A DNA stretch of 64,000 bases from Sagittula salina (lineage in GTDB: Bacteria; Pseudomonadota; Alphaproteobacteria; Rhodobacterales; Rhodobacteraceae): positions 372,001 through 436,000 of the forward strand of contig NZ_JAGISH010000002.1 of assembly GCF_017813235.1 (NCBI RefSeq), read 5' to 3'. Under the pieces are notes generated by a model that did not search any database, was not told the DNA's origin, and saw nothing but the letters and a program-made list of their open reading frames with translations. Positions within the stretch are counted from its first letter, which is position 1; every line of letters begins with the position of its first letter. Shown here one piece after another: positions 49,344 to 59,104 of the stretch. The position numbers and the translations under genes are program-made.

Positions 49344-49486
49344 CCCGCCGCGCAGGCACAAATCGCCAGCCTCATGGTCGGAGGGGACACTCCGCAGCCG
49401 CACCCTCGGGTGCGGGGCCGGGTTTTTGCGTCTTGCGGGCCTCGTCCGGCACGAGTTGGACGAACCATGCGACGGGGCAGAGCGCG

Positions 49487-52400
49487 ATGAAAATCGAAAG
49501 ACGGTACACCAAGGCAGGCAAGGACGCATACGCGGATGTGGCATTCGTCACCACCGCGTCGGAGATCCGCAACCCGGACGGCAAGTCCGTCTTTTCGCTG
49601 GACAATGTCGAGGTCCCGGCGAAATGGAGCCAGGTGGCCAGCGATGTCATCGCGCAGAAATACTTTCGCAAGGCGGGCGTCCCGGTCGAGCTGAAGCGCG
49701 TGCCGGAAGAGGGCGTGCCGGAGTTCCTGTGGCGCTCGGAACCCAAGACGCGTGACACACAGAAGGTCGGTGAAACCTCGGCACGGCAGGTGTTCGACCG
49801 TCTGGCGGGTGCGTGGGCCTACTGGGGTTGGAAGGGTGGCATGTTCACCACCGAGGACGACGCCCGCGCCTATTACGACGAAATGCGCTACATGCTGGCG
49901 ACGCAGGTCGCGGCGCCCAACAGCCCGCAGTGGTTCAACACGGGCCTGCACTGGGCCTATGGCATCGACGGTCCCGGACAGGGCCATCACTACGTCGATC
50001 ACAAGACCGGCAAGCTGACGAAATCGAAATCCGCCTACGAGCACCCGCAGCCCCACGCCTGCTTTATCCAGTCTGTGTCTGACGATCTGGTGAAGGAAGG
50101 CGGGATCATGGATCTCTGGGTGCGCGAGGCGCGCCTGTTCAAGTACGGCTCCGGCACCGGCACCAACTTCTCCAGCCTTCGGGCCGAGGGCGAGCCGCTG
50201 TCGGGCGGCGGCAAGTCGTCAGGTCTGATGGGGTTCCTCAAGATCGGCGACCGCGCGGCGGGCGCGATCAAGTCCGGCGGCACCACGCGCCGCGCCGCCA
50301 AGATGGTCATCTGCGACGCCGACCACCCGGATATCGAGGAATTCATCAACTGGAAGGTCAAGGAAGAGCAGAAGGTCGCCTCCATCGTGGCCGGGTCCAA
50401 GATGCACGAAAAGATGCTGAACGGCATCTTCGACGCGATCCGCGGATGGGACGGCCTTGAGGCGGACGCCTACGACCCGGCGCGGAACGACACGCTGAAG
50501 AAGGCGATCCGGACCGCCAAGCAGGTCATGATCCCCGAGACATATATCAAGCGCGTGCTGGATTACGCGCGGCAGGGCTATGCGTCTATCGAGTTCCCGA
50601 CCTACGACACCGACTGGGACTCGGAGGCCTATGCATCCGTTTCGGGCCAGAACTCCAACAATTCCATCCGCGTAACGGACGCCTTCCTGAAGGCGGTGAA
50701 GGAAGACAAGCCCTGGGAGCTCGTCCGCCGTACCGATGGCACGGTGGCCAAGACCATCTCCGCCAAGGCGCTGTGGGAGCAGATCGGCCACGCCGCCTGG
50801 GCCTGCGCAGATCCGGGCATCCAGTTCCACGACACCGTGAATGCCTGGCATACCTGCCCGGCGGATGGCGAGATCCGGGGCTCGAATCCCTGCTCGGAAT
50901 ACATGTTCCTCGACGACACGGCCTGCAACCTCGCCAGCATGAACCTGCTGACCTTCCTGAAGGACGGCCAGTTCGACGCCGAGATGTACATGCACGCCAC
51001 GCGTCTGTGGACCGTGACGCTGGAAATCGCGGTGCTGATGGCGCAGTTCCCGTCAAAGGAGATCGCGCAGCGGTCCTATGACTTCCGAACGCTGGGTCTG
51101 GGCTATGCCAACATCGGCGGTCTGTTGATGAACATGGGTTTCGGATACGACAGCCGCGAGGGACGCGCGCTCTGCGGTGCGCTGACCGCGATCATGACCG
51201 GCACCGCCTATGCAACCTCGGCCGAGATGGCCGGCGAGGTGGGTGCCTTCACCCGCTATGCCGCAAACCGTGACCACATGCTGCGGGTCATCCGCAACCA
51301 CCGCACCGCTGCCTACGGCAAGGGGGACGGCTACGAGGGACTGGACGTGAAGCCGGTGCCGCTGGATCACACGGGCTGCCCGGATGCGACACTGGTCGAT
51401 CTCGCCATGGCGTCCTGGGACGAGGCGCTGCGGCTGGGCGAGATGCACGGCTACCGCAATGCGCAGGTGTCGGTGATCGCGCCGACCGGGACCATCGGGC
51501 TGGTAATGGACTGCGACACCACGGGCATCGAGCCGGACTTTGCGCTGGTGAAGTTCAAGAAGCTCGCCGGGGGTGGCTACTTCAAGATCATCAACCGCTC
51601 GGTCCCTCTCGCGCTGGAGAAGCTGGGCTATGGCTCCGCCCAGATCGAGGAGATCATCGGTTACGCGGTTGGGCACCAGACGCTGGGCAACGCGCCGGGC
51701 ATCAACCACACCTCGCTGATCGGCCATGGCTTTGGCCCGGCACAGATCGAAAAGGTCGAGGCCGCGCTGGCCACCGCTTTCGATATCCGGTTCGTGTTCA
51801 ACCAGTGGACGCTGGGCGAGGTCTTCTGCAAGGACGTCCTCGGTATCCCGGCGGCCAAGCTGAACGACCCCTCCTTCGACATGCTGCGCCACCTTGGCTA
51901 TGGAAAGGCGGACATCGACGCGGCCAACGACCACGTCTGCGGGACCATGACGCTGGAAGGCGCGCCGCACCTGCGCGCGGAGCATCTGCCGGTCTTCGAC
52001 TGCGCCAACGCCTGTGGCAAGCGCGGCAAGCGTTACCTGTCGGTAGAGGCGCACATCCGCATGATGGCGGCGGCGCAAAGCTTCATCTCCGGCGCGATCT
52101 CCAAGACGATCAACATGGCCAACACCGCGACCATCGAGGACTGTCAGGACGCCTACGAACTGTCATGGAGCCTCGGCGTGAAGGCCAACGCCCTGTACCG
52201 CGACGGTTCCAAACTGTCCCAGCCGCTGGCCTCCGCGCTGGTGGAGGACGACGACGAGGCCGCCGAAATCCTGGAAACGGGGACCCCGCAGGAAAAGGCG
52301 CAGGTTATCGCCGAGAAGATCGTCGAGAAAGTCGTGGTCAAGGAGATCATCCGCTCCGAGCGCACGAAGATGCCGGAACGCCGCAAGGGCTACACCCAGA

Positions 52401-53170
52401 AGGCTGTCGTCGGCGGGCACAAGGTCTACCTGCGCACCGGCGAATACCAGGATGGTTCCCTGGGCGAGATATTCATCGACATGCACAAGGAAGGTGCGGG
52501 CTTCCGCGCGATGATGAACAACTTCGCCATCGCGGTGTCGGTCGGGCTGCAATACGGCGTGCCGCTGGAGGAATTCGTCGACGCCTTCACCTTCACCAAG
52601 TTCGAACCGGCGGGGATGGTGCAGGGCAACGACTCGATCAAGAACGCGACCTCGATCCTCGACTATATCTTCCGTGAGCTGGCGGTCAGTTACCTCGACC
52701 GCACCGACCTCGCGCATGTGAAGCCCGAGGGCGCGTCCTTTGACGATCTCGGTCGCGGCGCGGAGGAAGGCGTGGCCAACGTCAAGGAGCTGTCCGAGAG
52801 CGCTGCCACCCGTTCGCTGGAGGTGCTGAAGCAGATTTCTTCCACCGGCTACCTGCGCAAGCGCCTGCCACAGGAACTGGTCGTGCTGCAGGGCGGTGTC
52901 GCGACAGGCACCGACACGGTGTCCGCACTGAACACGCTGGTACCGCAGACATCCGGCGGTGCGGGGAGCGCAACGGGCCGCATTTCCGGGGCAGTGGCGA
53001 CCTCCACCGTGGCGGTGGCTTCGGCCACGATGTCGATGGATGAACGCACCAAGGCGCGAATGCAGGGCTACGAAGGTGAGGCCTGCGGCGACTGCGGCAA
53101 CTACACGCTGGTCCGCAACGGCACCTGCATGAAGTGCAACACCTGCGGCGCGACGAGCGGCTGCAGCTGA
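49487..53170 (+). CDS. nrdJ: adenosylcobalamin-dependent (class II) ribonucleotide reductase
   Basis: Makes deoxyribonucleotides from ribonucleotides without oxygen requirement, using B12. 1227 residues, the large NrdJ form. Landmarks: [16 protein letters not shown], active-site [20 protein letters not shown], substrate segment [20 protein letters not shown] and the C-terminal redox cysteines [18 protein letters not shown] then [13 protein letters not shown] 49487 begins [11 protein letters not shown], the usual start; the 18-codon upstream extension lacks family sequence. A long leader carries NrdR- and DnaA-like sites. Confidence 0.96.
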   Translation: MKIERRYTKAGKDAYADVAFVTTASEIRNPDGKSVFSLDNVEVPAKWSQVASDVIAQKYFRKAGVPVELKRVPEEGVPEFLWRSEPKTRDTQKVGETSARQVFDRLAGAWAYWGWKGGMFTTEDDARAYYDEMRYMLATQVAAPNSPQWFNTGLHWAYGIDGPGQGHHYVDHKTGKLTKSKSAYEHPQPHACFIQSVSDDLVKEGGIMDLWVREARLFKYGSGTGTNFSSLRAEGEPLSGGGKSSGLMGFLKIGDRAAGAIKSGGTTRRAAKMVICDADHPDIEEFINWKVKEEQKVASIVAGSKMHEKMLNGIFDAIRGWDGLEADAYDPARNDTLKKAIRTAKQVMIPETYIKRVLDYARQGYASIEFPTYDTDWDSEAYASVSGQNSNNSIRVTDAFLKAVKEDKPWELVRRTDGTVAKTISAKALWEQIGHAAWACADPGIQFHDTVNAWHTCPADGEIRGSNPCSEYMFLDDTACNLASMNLLTFLKDGQFDAEMYMHATRLWTVTLEIAVLMAQFPSKEIAQRSYDFRTLGLGYANIGGLLMNMGFGYDSREGRALCGALTAIMTGTAYATSAEMAGEVGAFTRYAANRDHMLRVIRNHRTAAYGKGDGYEGLDVKPVPLDHTGCPDATLVDLAMASWDEALRLGEMHGYRNAQVSVIAPTGTIGLVMDCDTTGIEPDFALVKFKKLAGGGYFKIINRSVPLALEKLGYGSAQIEEIIGYAVGHQTLGNAPGINHTSLIGHGFGPAQIEKVEAALATAFDIRFVFNQWTLGEVFCKDVLGIPAAKLNDPSFDMLRHLGYGKADIDAANDHVCGTMTLEGAPHLRAEHLPVFDCANACGKRGKRYLSVEAHIRMMAAAQSFISGAISKTINMANTATIEDCQDAYELSWSLGVKANALYRDGSKLSQPLASALVEDDDEAAEILETGTPQEKAQVIAEKIVEKVVVKEIIRSERTKMPERRKGYTQKAVVGGHKVYLRTGEYQDGSLGEIFIDMHKEGAGFRAMMNNFAIAVSVGLQYGVPLEEFVDAFTFTKFEPAGMVQGNDSIKNATSILDYIFRELAVSYLDRTDLAHVKPEGASFDDLGRGAEEGVANVKELSESAATRSLEVLKQISSTGYLRKRLPQELVVLQGGVATGTDTVSALNTLVPQTSGGAGSATGRISGAVATSTVAVASATMSMDERTKARMQGYEGEACGDCGNYTLVRNGTCMKCNTCGATSGCS

Positions 53171-53358
53171 GAGATTGTAGGGTTGGGGCGCGGAACTCGT
53201 CCTTCCGCGCCCCGGCTAGCACCCCGTCTAACCAGTGCGGGCGAGGTGCCGAACCAATCGGTGAATATGCCGATAGGAAAGGAGTTGATAGGATTCGGCT
53301 AGGTTTGCAATGACGCGCTGCCAACCCACAGGAAATACATGATATTTCCACTTATGCC

Positions 53359-53367
53359 TGTGGATAA
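53359..53367 (-). promoter_or_regulatory. DnaA box 3, perfect, before the 47-aa ORF
   Basis: TGTGGATAA, 4 bases before the GGAGG ribosome site of the small basic ORF and about 190 bases after the nrdJ stop. Confidence 0.45.
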
Positions 53368-53382
53368 TTAGGAGGCGACGAA

Positions 53383-53526
53383 ATGTCTCGACGCAAGAAT
53401 TCGGAAGTGACAAGTGCCCGCGCGGCTTCGGCCGCGGCTAAGGTTCTGCGAAATCCGAAGTCTTCAAAAGCTGCCAAGACGGCAGCGGCGTCGGCGCTAA
53501 CGCAGCGACCGAACCGTAGAAAATAA
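53383..53526 (+). CDS. small Ala/Lys-rich basic protein, 47 aa
   Basis: 47-codon ORF with GGAGG 8 bases before ATG. The product is basic and low-complexity (MSRRKNSEVTSARAAS then KVLRNPKSSKAAKTAAASAL), with an SKAAKTAAASALTQ stretch that recalls a group of short Ala/Lys-rich proteins found in many proteobacteria. No established function. It follows nrdJ by 212 bases, with a perfect DnaA box just upstream. Confidence 0.65.
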   Translation: MSRRKNSEVTSARAASAAAKVLRNPKSSKAAKTAAASALTQRPNRRK

Positions 53527-53738
53527 GGATACCCGGGCAGCCTGCGGGTCGCCCGGCAATACCTCCGAGGGTGGGGTGTGGTGCCTGGGGATCGTGTCCC
53601 CGGGCTTCGGGCGCCCGGTGTGGATGGACCTTCAAGCCATCCGGATCCGGGGTCGGTGCGCTGACCCTTAACGCGGACAGGGTCGCAGGCCAAAAATACG
53701 GGCAGTAATCATTGAACCCTGTCTGCGAAACTCGCAAG

Positions 53739-53765
53739 GGCCTCCTCCGGGAGGTCTTTTTAATT
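53739..53765 (+). terminator. terminator-like hairpin
   Basis: GGCCTCC-TCC-GGGAGGTC followed by TTTTTAATTTTT. It is 213 bases past the 47-aa ORF, so the transcript that ends here may be a small RNA or a long 3' UTR. Confidence 0.65.
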
Positions 53766-53834
53766 TTTGAAATTCAGTAAGTATAATGCATTTCAATTGC
53801 TTGCAGGAAATTGGTGACGTTTCGCGTTAACGAC

Positions 53835-53863
53835 TTAATGCGTCGCATTAACCTGTCGACAGG
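53835..53863. promoter_or_regulatory. two adjacent perfect palindromes
   Basis: TTAATGCG-T-CGCATTAA (53835-53851) immediately followed by CCTGTCGACAGG (53852-53863). They lie at the 3' side of the yitT gene, with TTAA half-sites as in CtrA-type boxes but wrong spacing. Confidence 0.5.
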
Positions 53864-53940
53864 CGTTGCAGCTGTGCCTGTTCCCCGCGTGAGGCGACAA
53901 GTCTTTTGTCTTCGGGGCTATTGGCCTGACGCAGGCGGCT

Positions 53941-54567
53941 TTAACCGGAACGGCCGATGTAGCGGTCGCCACGATGGTTCACGGTAATCATCAGGTTCAG
54001 GATTACCGAGCCCGCCAGCGAGGTCAGCACCACCGGCCATGGCAGCATTGCGAAGGCCAACGCAAAGACGCCCGCGTCGAAGGCCAACTGGGTGTTGCCC
54101 GCCGGAATGCCGCGTTTGTCCTGCAGCCAGAGTGCGACGATCCCGACACCGCCCAGCGTCGCGCCATGACGAAAGAGCACGATCAGCGCCAGCCCGGCCA
54201 GCACGCCGAACAGCAGCGCCGCGAGCACAGGGTGCAGCACCTCGATCGACAGCCCGAGGGGCAATACTTCGGTAAAGCCCGAAAGGAGCGCCACGGCGGC
54301 AAAGGTCTTTATCGTGAATTTCACGCCCATACGGCGCAGGGCCAGCAGGTAAAACGGCAGGTTCAGAACAAAGAAGACCGCGCCGAAGGACCAGCCGGAG
54401 GCGTAGCTGAGCAGCAACGACAGTCCGGCGATCTGCCCGGTGATGAGCCCGCCGGCCTTCAGTACCATGACAGCCAGCGCCATGAGCAGCGTGCCCACGA
54501 GGAGGCCCACCACGTCCTCCCAAAAGGTGTGGCGGTCGGCGGGCGGGAGATGAAGGAGCGTCGTCAT
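53941..54567 (-). CDS. YitT-family membrane protein
   Basis: 208-residue protein with about five transmembrane helices in the YitT (DUF161) family, of unknown transport role. Typical segment: MVLKAGGLITGQIAGLSLLLSY and FRHGATLGGVGIVALW. ATG 54567 is chosen because the twelve-residue upstream extension is not family-like. Divergent from the glycosyltransferase at 54748. Confidence 0.85.
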   Translation of the reverse strand: MTTLLHLPPADRHTFWEDVVGLLVGTLLMALAVMVLKAGGLITGQIAGLSLLLSYASGWSFGAVFFVLNLPFYLLALRRMGVKFTIKTFAAVALLSGFTEVLPLGLSIEVLHPVLAALLFGVLAGLALIVLFRHGATLGGVGIVALWLQDKRGIPAGNTQLAFDAGVFALAFAMLPWPVVLTSLAGSVILNLMITVNHRGDRYIGRSG

Positions 54568-54747
54568 GCCCGAGCCTCTGCCGTAGCGGCGCGTGAAGGG
54601 CAAGAGGCGACGTGCGCCGCGCCTCCGACGGAGTGTGACCCCACCGCCAGTGCGTTCACCCTTTTGGTGCAGCCGGTGAATTCTCCGGCGACAGAATCTG
54701 CGCGCTCACGCTATCGTGAGCAGCATAACGAACGGACGACCCGAGCC

Positions 54748-55614
54748 ATGAAGATCGCAGCGATGACAATGGTCTATCGCCATTACTGGGCGTTGTCGCG
54801 CTGGTATGCGCATCATGCGGCGCAATTGGGGGCCGAGAACCTTTTTGTCCTGAGCCACGGTCCGGACCCCGAAATCGGCCGGATCTGTCCCGGTGCGCGG
54901 ATCAGCGTCGTGCCGCGCGACGGTTTTGACTATTTCGACCGGATGCGGGCGGAGCTGATGGACCGGGTGCACGCGGATCTGGCCCGCGACTACGACTGGG
55001 TCCTCCGCTCGGACGCGGATGAACTGGTGTGCTTTGATCCGGAGATCTGGCCGTCGCTGCCGGCGGCGCTGGAGGCACAGCGGGTGCCGGTGGTGACCGC
55101 CCTCGGCTTTGACCTCGTCGAGCAGCCGGGCGATGCGGCGCTTGGGGCGGGGACGGTCTTTTCCCAGCGCCGGGCGGTCGGGTTTTCCGGGCACTATTCC
55201 AAAGCGGTGGCGGCGCGGCGCGCGATTCCTTTTCACCTGCACGGGGTTCGGGTGGCGCGGCGACGTCTGGCGGGGTTTCCGTTTCACATGCCGCGCGGGC
55301 TTTACCTTGCGCATCTGAAGTACGCCAACACGGAAACACTGGGCCGTGGCAATGCCATCCGCATGGCCGTGGCGCGGGGGCCCGGCGTGGGGCTTCCCGG
55401 CGCGGGCTGGGCCGAGGCGGACGCGGACGCGGACGCGTTTTATCGGCGGTTTGCGGAAAAGGAGGACTTGTCGTGGGAGGAGGCCGAGGCCCACGCCTGG
55501 CGGACGCTGTCGATCAAACCCAAGCGCAACGAACGGTTTTCCGTGGTCAAGACGCGGGCATTGAAGTTGCCGTATCGGACGTCGTTGCCAGCGCGGTTTT
55601 CCTGGCAGGGGTAG
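54748..55614 (+). CDS. glycosyltransferase, family 2-like
   Basis: 288-residue protein related to that at 23266, with the DxD-like metal site WVLRSDADELVCF and a histidine/arginine-rich C-terminal part. It begins AAMTMVYRHYWALSRWYAHHAAQLG, typical of Glyco_tranf_2_4 proteins that act in surface-polysaccharide synthesis. No signal or membrane anchor. Acceptor unknown. Confidence 0.8.
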   Translation: MKIAAMTMVYRHYWALSRWYAHHAAQLGAENLFVLSHGPDPEIGRICPGARISVVPRDGFDYFDRMRAELMDRVHADLARDYDWVLRSDADELVCFDPEIWPSLPAALEAQRVPVVTALGFDLVEQPGDAALGAGTVFSQRRAVGFSGHYSKAVAARRAIPFHLHGVRVARRRLAGFPFHMPRGLYLAHLKYANTETLGRGNAIRMAVARGPGVGLPGAGWAEADADADAFYRRFAEKEDLSWEEAEAHAWRTLSIKPKRNERFSVVKTRALKLPYRTSLPARFSWQG

Positions 55615-55928
55615 TTTCGGACCGCTGCGCGATCCGACCGGCGCGCGGGCCGCGCCCACGCGCCGCCGGGGCTTTGCCCCGGACTCCCGAATATTTTACC
55701 CAAGAAGAAGCAGCGGGCCAGTGCGGACGGGCGAGGGCCTGGCCCATCCGGACTCACAGGTTTGGCGCGGGCGGGGAAGAACCGGGGCCGTGCGTTTTGG
55801 GCCCGGTGCCCTCAAACCGGGAGCCGGAATACCGACCGGCTTGGACCGAGCGCGGCTTTGCCCGGCGGACGGCCTGTCGCTCCCAGGTTCGGGGCAGAAA
55901 GAGCATAAACGCGTATTCGGGGTGTATC
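55615..55928. other. intergenic region between convergent glycosyltransferase and icd
   Basis: 314 bases. Apart from the full motif copy G at 55682 and its preceding hairpin (CCGGGG-CTTT-GCCCCGG, around 55665), I see no gene or named RNA. Confidence 0.6.
55682..55711 (+). repeat. dispersed intergenic motif, copy G (full)
   Basis: GACTCCCGAATATTTTACC then CAAGAAGAAGC, preceded by a CCGGGG / CCCCGG hairpin. The central part differs at a few positions from copies C, D and E, but head and tail agree. Confidence 0.75.
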
Positions 55929-57143
55929 TTAGCCCACTAGCGCCTTGTTCAGATTCTCGTCGATCTTTTCGAGGAAGCCCATGGTCGTCAGCCAGCCCTG
56001 ATCGGGTCCCACCAACAGCGCGAGGTCCTTGGTCATATTACCCGATTCCACCGTCTCGACGATCACCCGCTCCAGCGTTTCGGCAAAGGCGCGCAGGGCC
56101 ACGTTTCCGTCCAGCTTCGCGCGATGCTTCAGCCCGCCGGTCCAAGCGTAGACCGAGGCGATGGAGTTGGTCGAGGTCGCCTCTCCCTTCTGGTGCTGGC
56201 GGTAGTGCCGGGTGACCGTACCGTGCGCGGCCTCTGCTTCCACGACGCTGCCGTCGGGCGTCATCAGGACGCTGGCCATCATCCCCAAACTGCCGAAGCC
56301 CTGCGCCACGGTGTCCGACTGCACGTCGCCATCGTAGTTCTTGCAGGCCCAGACGAATTTCCCGTTCCATTTCAGGGCGCAGGCCACCATGTCATCGATC
56401 AGCCGGTGTTCGTACCAGATTTTGGCCGCCGTGAATTTATCCGCGAATTCAGCGTCGAAGATCTCCTGGAAGAGGTCCTTGAATCGTCCGTCGTAGGCCT
56501 TGAGGATCGTGTTCTTCGTCGAGAGGTAGACCGGCCAGCCGATGTTCAGTCCGTAGTTGAACGATGCGCGCGCGAAGTCGCGGATGGATTCGTCCTGATT
56601 ATACATCCCCATGTAGACCCCGGCGCCGGGGGCATTGTAGACATCGCGTTCGATCACCTCGCCGTTGGTGCCTTCCCATTTCATCGTCAGCTTGCCCGCC
56701 GAGGGGAAATGGAAATCCGTCGCCTTGTACTGATCGCCAAAGGCATGGCGGCCGACCACAATGGGATTCGTCCAGCCCGGCACGAGGCGCGGCACGTTGC
56801 GGCAGATGATCGGCTGGCGAAAGACCACGCCGCCGAGGATGTTGCGGATCGTGCCGTTGGGGCTGCGCCACATCTTCTTGAGACCGAATTCCTCGACGCG
56901 GGCCTCGTCCGGGGTGATCGTGGCGCATTTCACCGCGACGCCGATTTCCTTGGTTTTTTCAGCGGCATCGATAGTGATTTGATCGTCCGTACGATCGCGT
57001 TCCTCGATGCCGAGGTCGTAGTAAAGCAGGTCGATGTCGAGATAGGGCAGGATCAGTTTTTCCTTGATGAAGGCCCACATTATGCGGGTCATCTCGTCGC
57101 CGTCCATTTCGACGATCGGGTTCTCGACCTTGATCCGCGTCAT
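55929..57143 (-). CDS. icd: isocitrate dehydrogenase, NADP-dependent
   Basis: TCA-cycle enzyme giving 2-oxoglutarate and NADPH. 404 residues of the eukaryotic-like (non-E. coli) type II homodimeric class. Landmarks: [43 protein letters not shown] and [20 protein letters not shown] 57143 follows GGAGGGA. A short dyad TACGG-N7-CCGTA lies upstream at 57215. Confidence 0.96.
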   Translation of the reverse strand: MTRIKVENPIVEMDGDEMTRIMWAFIKEKLILPYLDIDLLYYDLGIEERDRTDDQITIDAAEKTKEIGVAVKCATITPDEARVEEFGLKKMWRSPNGTIRNILGGVVFRQPIICRNVPRLVPGWTNPIVVGRHAFGDQYKATDFHFPSAGKLTMKWEGTNGEVIERDVYNAPGAGVYMGMYNQDESIRDFARASFNYGLNIGWPVYLSTKNTILKAYDGRFKDLFQEIFDAEFADKFTAAKIWYEHRLIDDMVACALKWNGKFVWACKNYDGDVQSDTVAQGFGSLGMMASVLMTPDGSVVEAEAAHGTVTRHYRQHQKGEATSTNSIASVYAWTGGLKHRAKLDGNVALRAFAETLERVIVETVESGNMTKDLALLVGPDQGWLTTMGFLEKIDENLNKALVG

Positions 57144-57214
57144 GCTCTTTCCCTCCATCGGTGAATCACTTGTGGCCGCTTCTAGCGCAGAAACCCTTAA
57201 GTCTGAACGTGGCA

Positions 57215-57231
57215 TACGGCAGTATACCGTA
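57215..57231. promoter_or_regulatory. short dyad upstream of icd
   Basis: TACGG-CAGTATA-CCGTA, 72 bases upstream of the icd start. Possible operator; only 5-bp arms. Confidence 0.3.
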
Positions 57232-57337
57232 AATTTCGCGCGGTTTCAGTGGGGGTCTGCCAGTTTGCCGGGCATTTTTCATTGGTGTTCCATGCGGGGG
57301 ACGGGCCTTTAATGGGCTCGTAAGGCGGCTACGCTAG

Positions 57338-57676
57338 ATGGGTGTCATGGGTCGATGGGATCACACCTTCGGCGCGGCCGGATTGGTGGCGCTGACCGTC
57401 GTCACGGCGGTGGGCATCACGCTGGCGATGACGTTTCAGTCGATGCCGCCGCGCGCAGGCATGCCGGTGGTCGTCTTTGCCGCGCCCTGGCAGGGCGGAG
57501 CGGAGGCGCTGGTTGTGGCCTCCGGCGGGGCACTTATCGCACCCTGGGCGTCGGGCCGGCTGGCGGCATTGGCCAGCTACGAGGGGGAAATTCCGGTCGA
57601 TACTTTGGGGCGCCTCGGCGCATGGGCGGTGACGGACGGGGAGGCGATCGCCGCGATCTGTGGCGCTCCGAACTGA
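57338..57676 (+). CDS. small single-pass membrane protein, hypothetical
   Basis: 112-residue protein with one N-terminal membrane helix (AAGLVALTVVTAVGITLAM) and a short soluble tail with hydrophobic patches (VVVFAAPWQGGAEALVV). No family recognised. ATG 57347 is an alternative start. Its stop is 4 bases before that of the convergent MFS gene. Confidence 0.6.
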   Translation: MGVMGRWDHTFGAAGLVALTVVTAVGITLAMTFQSMPPRAGMPVVVFAAPWQGGAEALVVASGGALIAPWASGRLAALASYEGEIPVDTLGRLGAWAVTDGEAIAAICGAPN

Positions 57677-57680
57677 GACC

Positions 57681-58946
57681 TCAGGCCTCCTCTTGTCCCA
57701 GCCGCAGCATGCCCAGCAAAGCCAGTGCGGAGAAGGCGAAGCAGCCCAGAACGAGCGGCAGCGGACCGCCGTCGAAGGTCAGACCGACGGGCACCGCCAA
57801 CACCACGCCCAGCACCGTCGATACCGCGCTGATGAGGGAGGCCGCCGTGCCCGCCACATGGCCCATGGGTTCCATCGCGATGGCGGTCAGGTTGCCCAGC
57901 GTCATGCCCACCATGAAGAATTGCACAACCTGCCAGAACAGCACGAGGCCCAGTCGGCCGACGGGGCCCACCCCGGGCGCGATCAGCAACATAACCAGCA
58001 CCAGAAGGCTGGTGCAGAGGTGGACGCCGAGCATGGTCCTCACCAAGCGGCGCATCCCCAGCCGCACCACCAGCCGCGCATTGAGGTAGCTGGCCGACGC
58101 GGCAACGAGAGCCGTCGCGCCGAACCATAGCGGGAACTCCGCGCTGCGCCCCAGCCAGTCGTCGTAGACTGGCTGGATGGTGGAGATCGTCGCCACCAGC
58201 CCGGCAAAGCACAGTGCCTGCACCAGCACCGCCAGGCGCACGTCGGGGCGGGCCAGCATCTCGGAGAGGGTGGCGCGGATCAGGGCCGGGCGGAACGGGC
58301 GGCGGCGCGCTTTCGGCAGGGTTTCGTCCAGGCGCAGCAGGTACCACGCGGTGCCTGCCATCCCGAAGAGAGCGAAGCTCCAGAACACTGCGCGCCATTC
58401 GAAGGCGTCGATGATCTGTGCGCCCATCAAGGGTGCCAGGGCCGGGACCAGCGAAAACACCATCATGATGAAGGAGGTGATCTGTGCCATGCCGCGCCCG
58501 GCGTGCAGGTCGCGCACGACCGCCATGACGGTTACCCTTGGCCCCGCCGCGCCGAGGCCCTGCGCAAAGCGCGCCAGGAGCAGCGCCTCCATCGTGGCGG
58601 ACATGACTGCCGCGACTGCCGCCACGATATAAAGCGCGACGCCCGCCACGATCACGGACCGCCGTCCGAACTGATCGGACAGCGGGCCGGCCACCAGCGT
58701 ACCCAGCCCCATGCCCAGCACGAAGCTGGTGATGACCAGTTGCGCCGTGTTCGGGGCGTCAGGCGACAGTTCAGACGCGATGCGGGGCAGCGCGGGCATG
58801 ATGGAATCGATGGAGAAGGCAACCAGCGCCATGAGCATGGCCATCATAGCCACGAACTCCACGCGACCCGGGCGCGTGGTTGCCTCCGGTGCGGGGGGGA
58901 TCGGGGAAGAACCGATGGGGCTCTGCGTTACCTCGGGGGTGGTCAT
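57681..58946 (-). CDS. MFS drug-resistance transporter, Bcr/CflA type
   Basis: 421-residue, twelve-helix MFS exporter of the Bcr/CflA group, with motif A-like GLGTLVAGPLSDQFGRRSV and DSIMPALPRIASEL at the N-terminus. Such proteins export bicyclomycin-like drugs or other small molecules. ATG 58946 is chosen; the frame extends upstream as a Gly/Arg-rich shadow. Confidence 0.92.
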   Translation of the reverse strand: MTTPEVTQSPIGSSPIPPAPEATTRPGRVEFVAMMAMLMALVAFSIDSIMPALPRIASELSPDAPNTAQLVITSFVLGMGLGTLVAGPLSDQFGRRSVIVAGVALYIVAAVAAVMSATMEALLLARFAQGLGAAGPRVTVMAVVRDLHAGRGMAQITSFIMMVFSLVPALAPLMGAQIIDAFEWRAVFWSFALFGMAGTAWYLLRLDETLPKARRRPFRPALIRATLSEMLARPDVRLAVLVQALCFAGLVATISTIQPVYDDWLGRSAEFPLWFGATALVAASASYLNARLVVRLGMRRLVRTMLGVHLCTSLLVLVMLLIAPGVGPVGRLGLVLFWQVVQFFMVGMTLGNLTAIAMEPMGHVAGTAASLISAVSTVLGVVLAVPVGLTFDGGPLPLVLGCFAFSALALLGMLRLGQEEA

Positions 58947-59104
58947 GGTGCTGTCCTTGGTGGTTCCGGCGTAGAGGGTGCCGGGGCGCTGGCCTGCCCC
59001 TTCAAAAGGGCGGTGCCGCACCGGGCCGTACGGGGGCTGGGTCGTTCCTGCGAGGGGGGGCGGGGCGCCAAACGGCGATCGGTTCGTTGCGCCGGGTCGG
59101 GTCC

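Larger units (their letters stand above)
48792..49486. other. long nrdJ regulatory region, no gene
   Basis: 695 bases without a convincing coding frame. It contains an AT-rich part (49060-49090), two DnaA-box-like sites, a hairpin CCCACT / AGTGGG (49211-49228), an NrdR-like box and a hairpin CCGCACCC / GGGTGCGG (49398-49415) followed by GGCCGGGTTTTT. No cobalamin riboswitch consensus was found despite the B12-dependent product downstream. Confidence 0.6.
53527..53940. other. non-coding region between the 47-aa ORF and yitT
   Basis: 414 bases, AT-rich between 53755 and 53830, with a terminator-like hairpin (53739-53765), two adjacent palindromes (53835-53863) and the partial motif GGAGGTATTG at 53559 on the minus strand. 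No good coding frame. It may encode a small RNA, but I cannot identify one. Confidence 0.5.

Noticed and set aside
49260..49486. cobalamin riboswitch before nrdJ
   Set aside because: B12-dependent enzyme made this plausible, but I saw no B12-box consensus or matching core in the leader.
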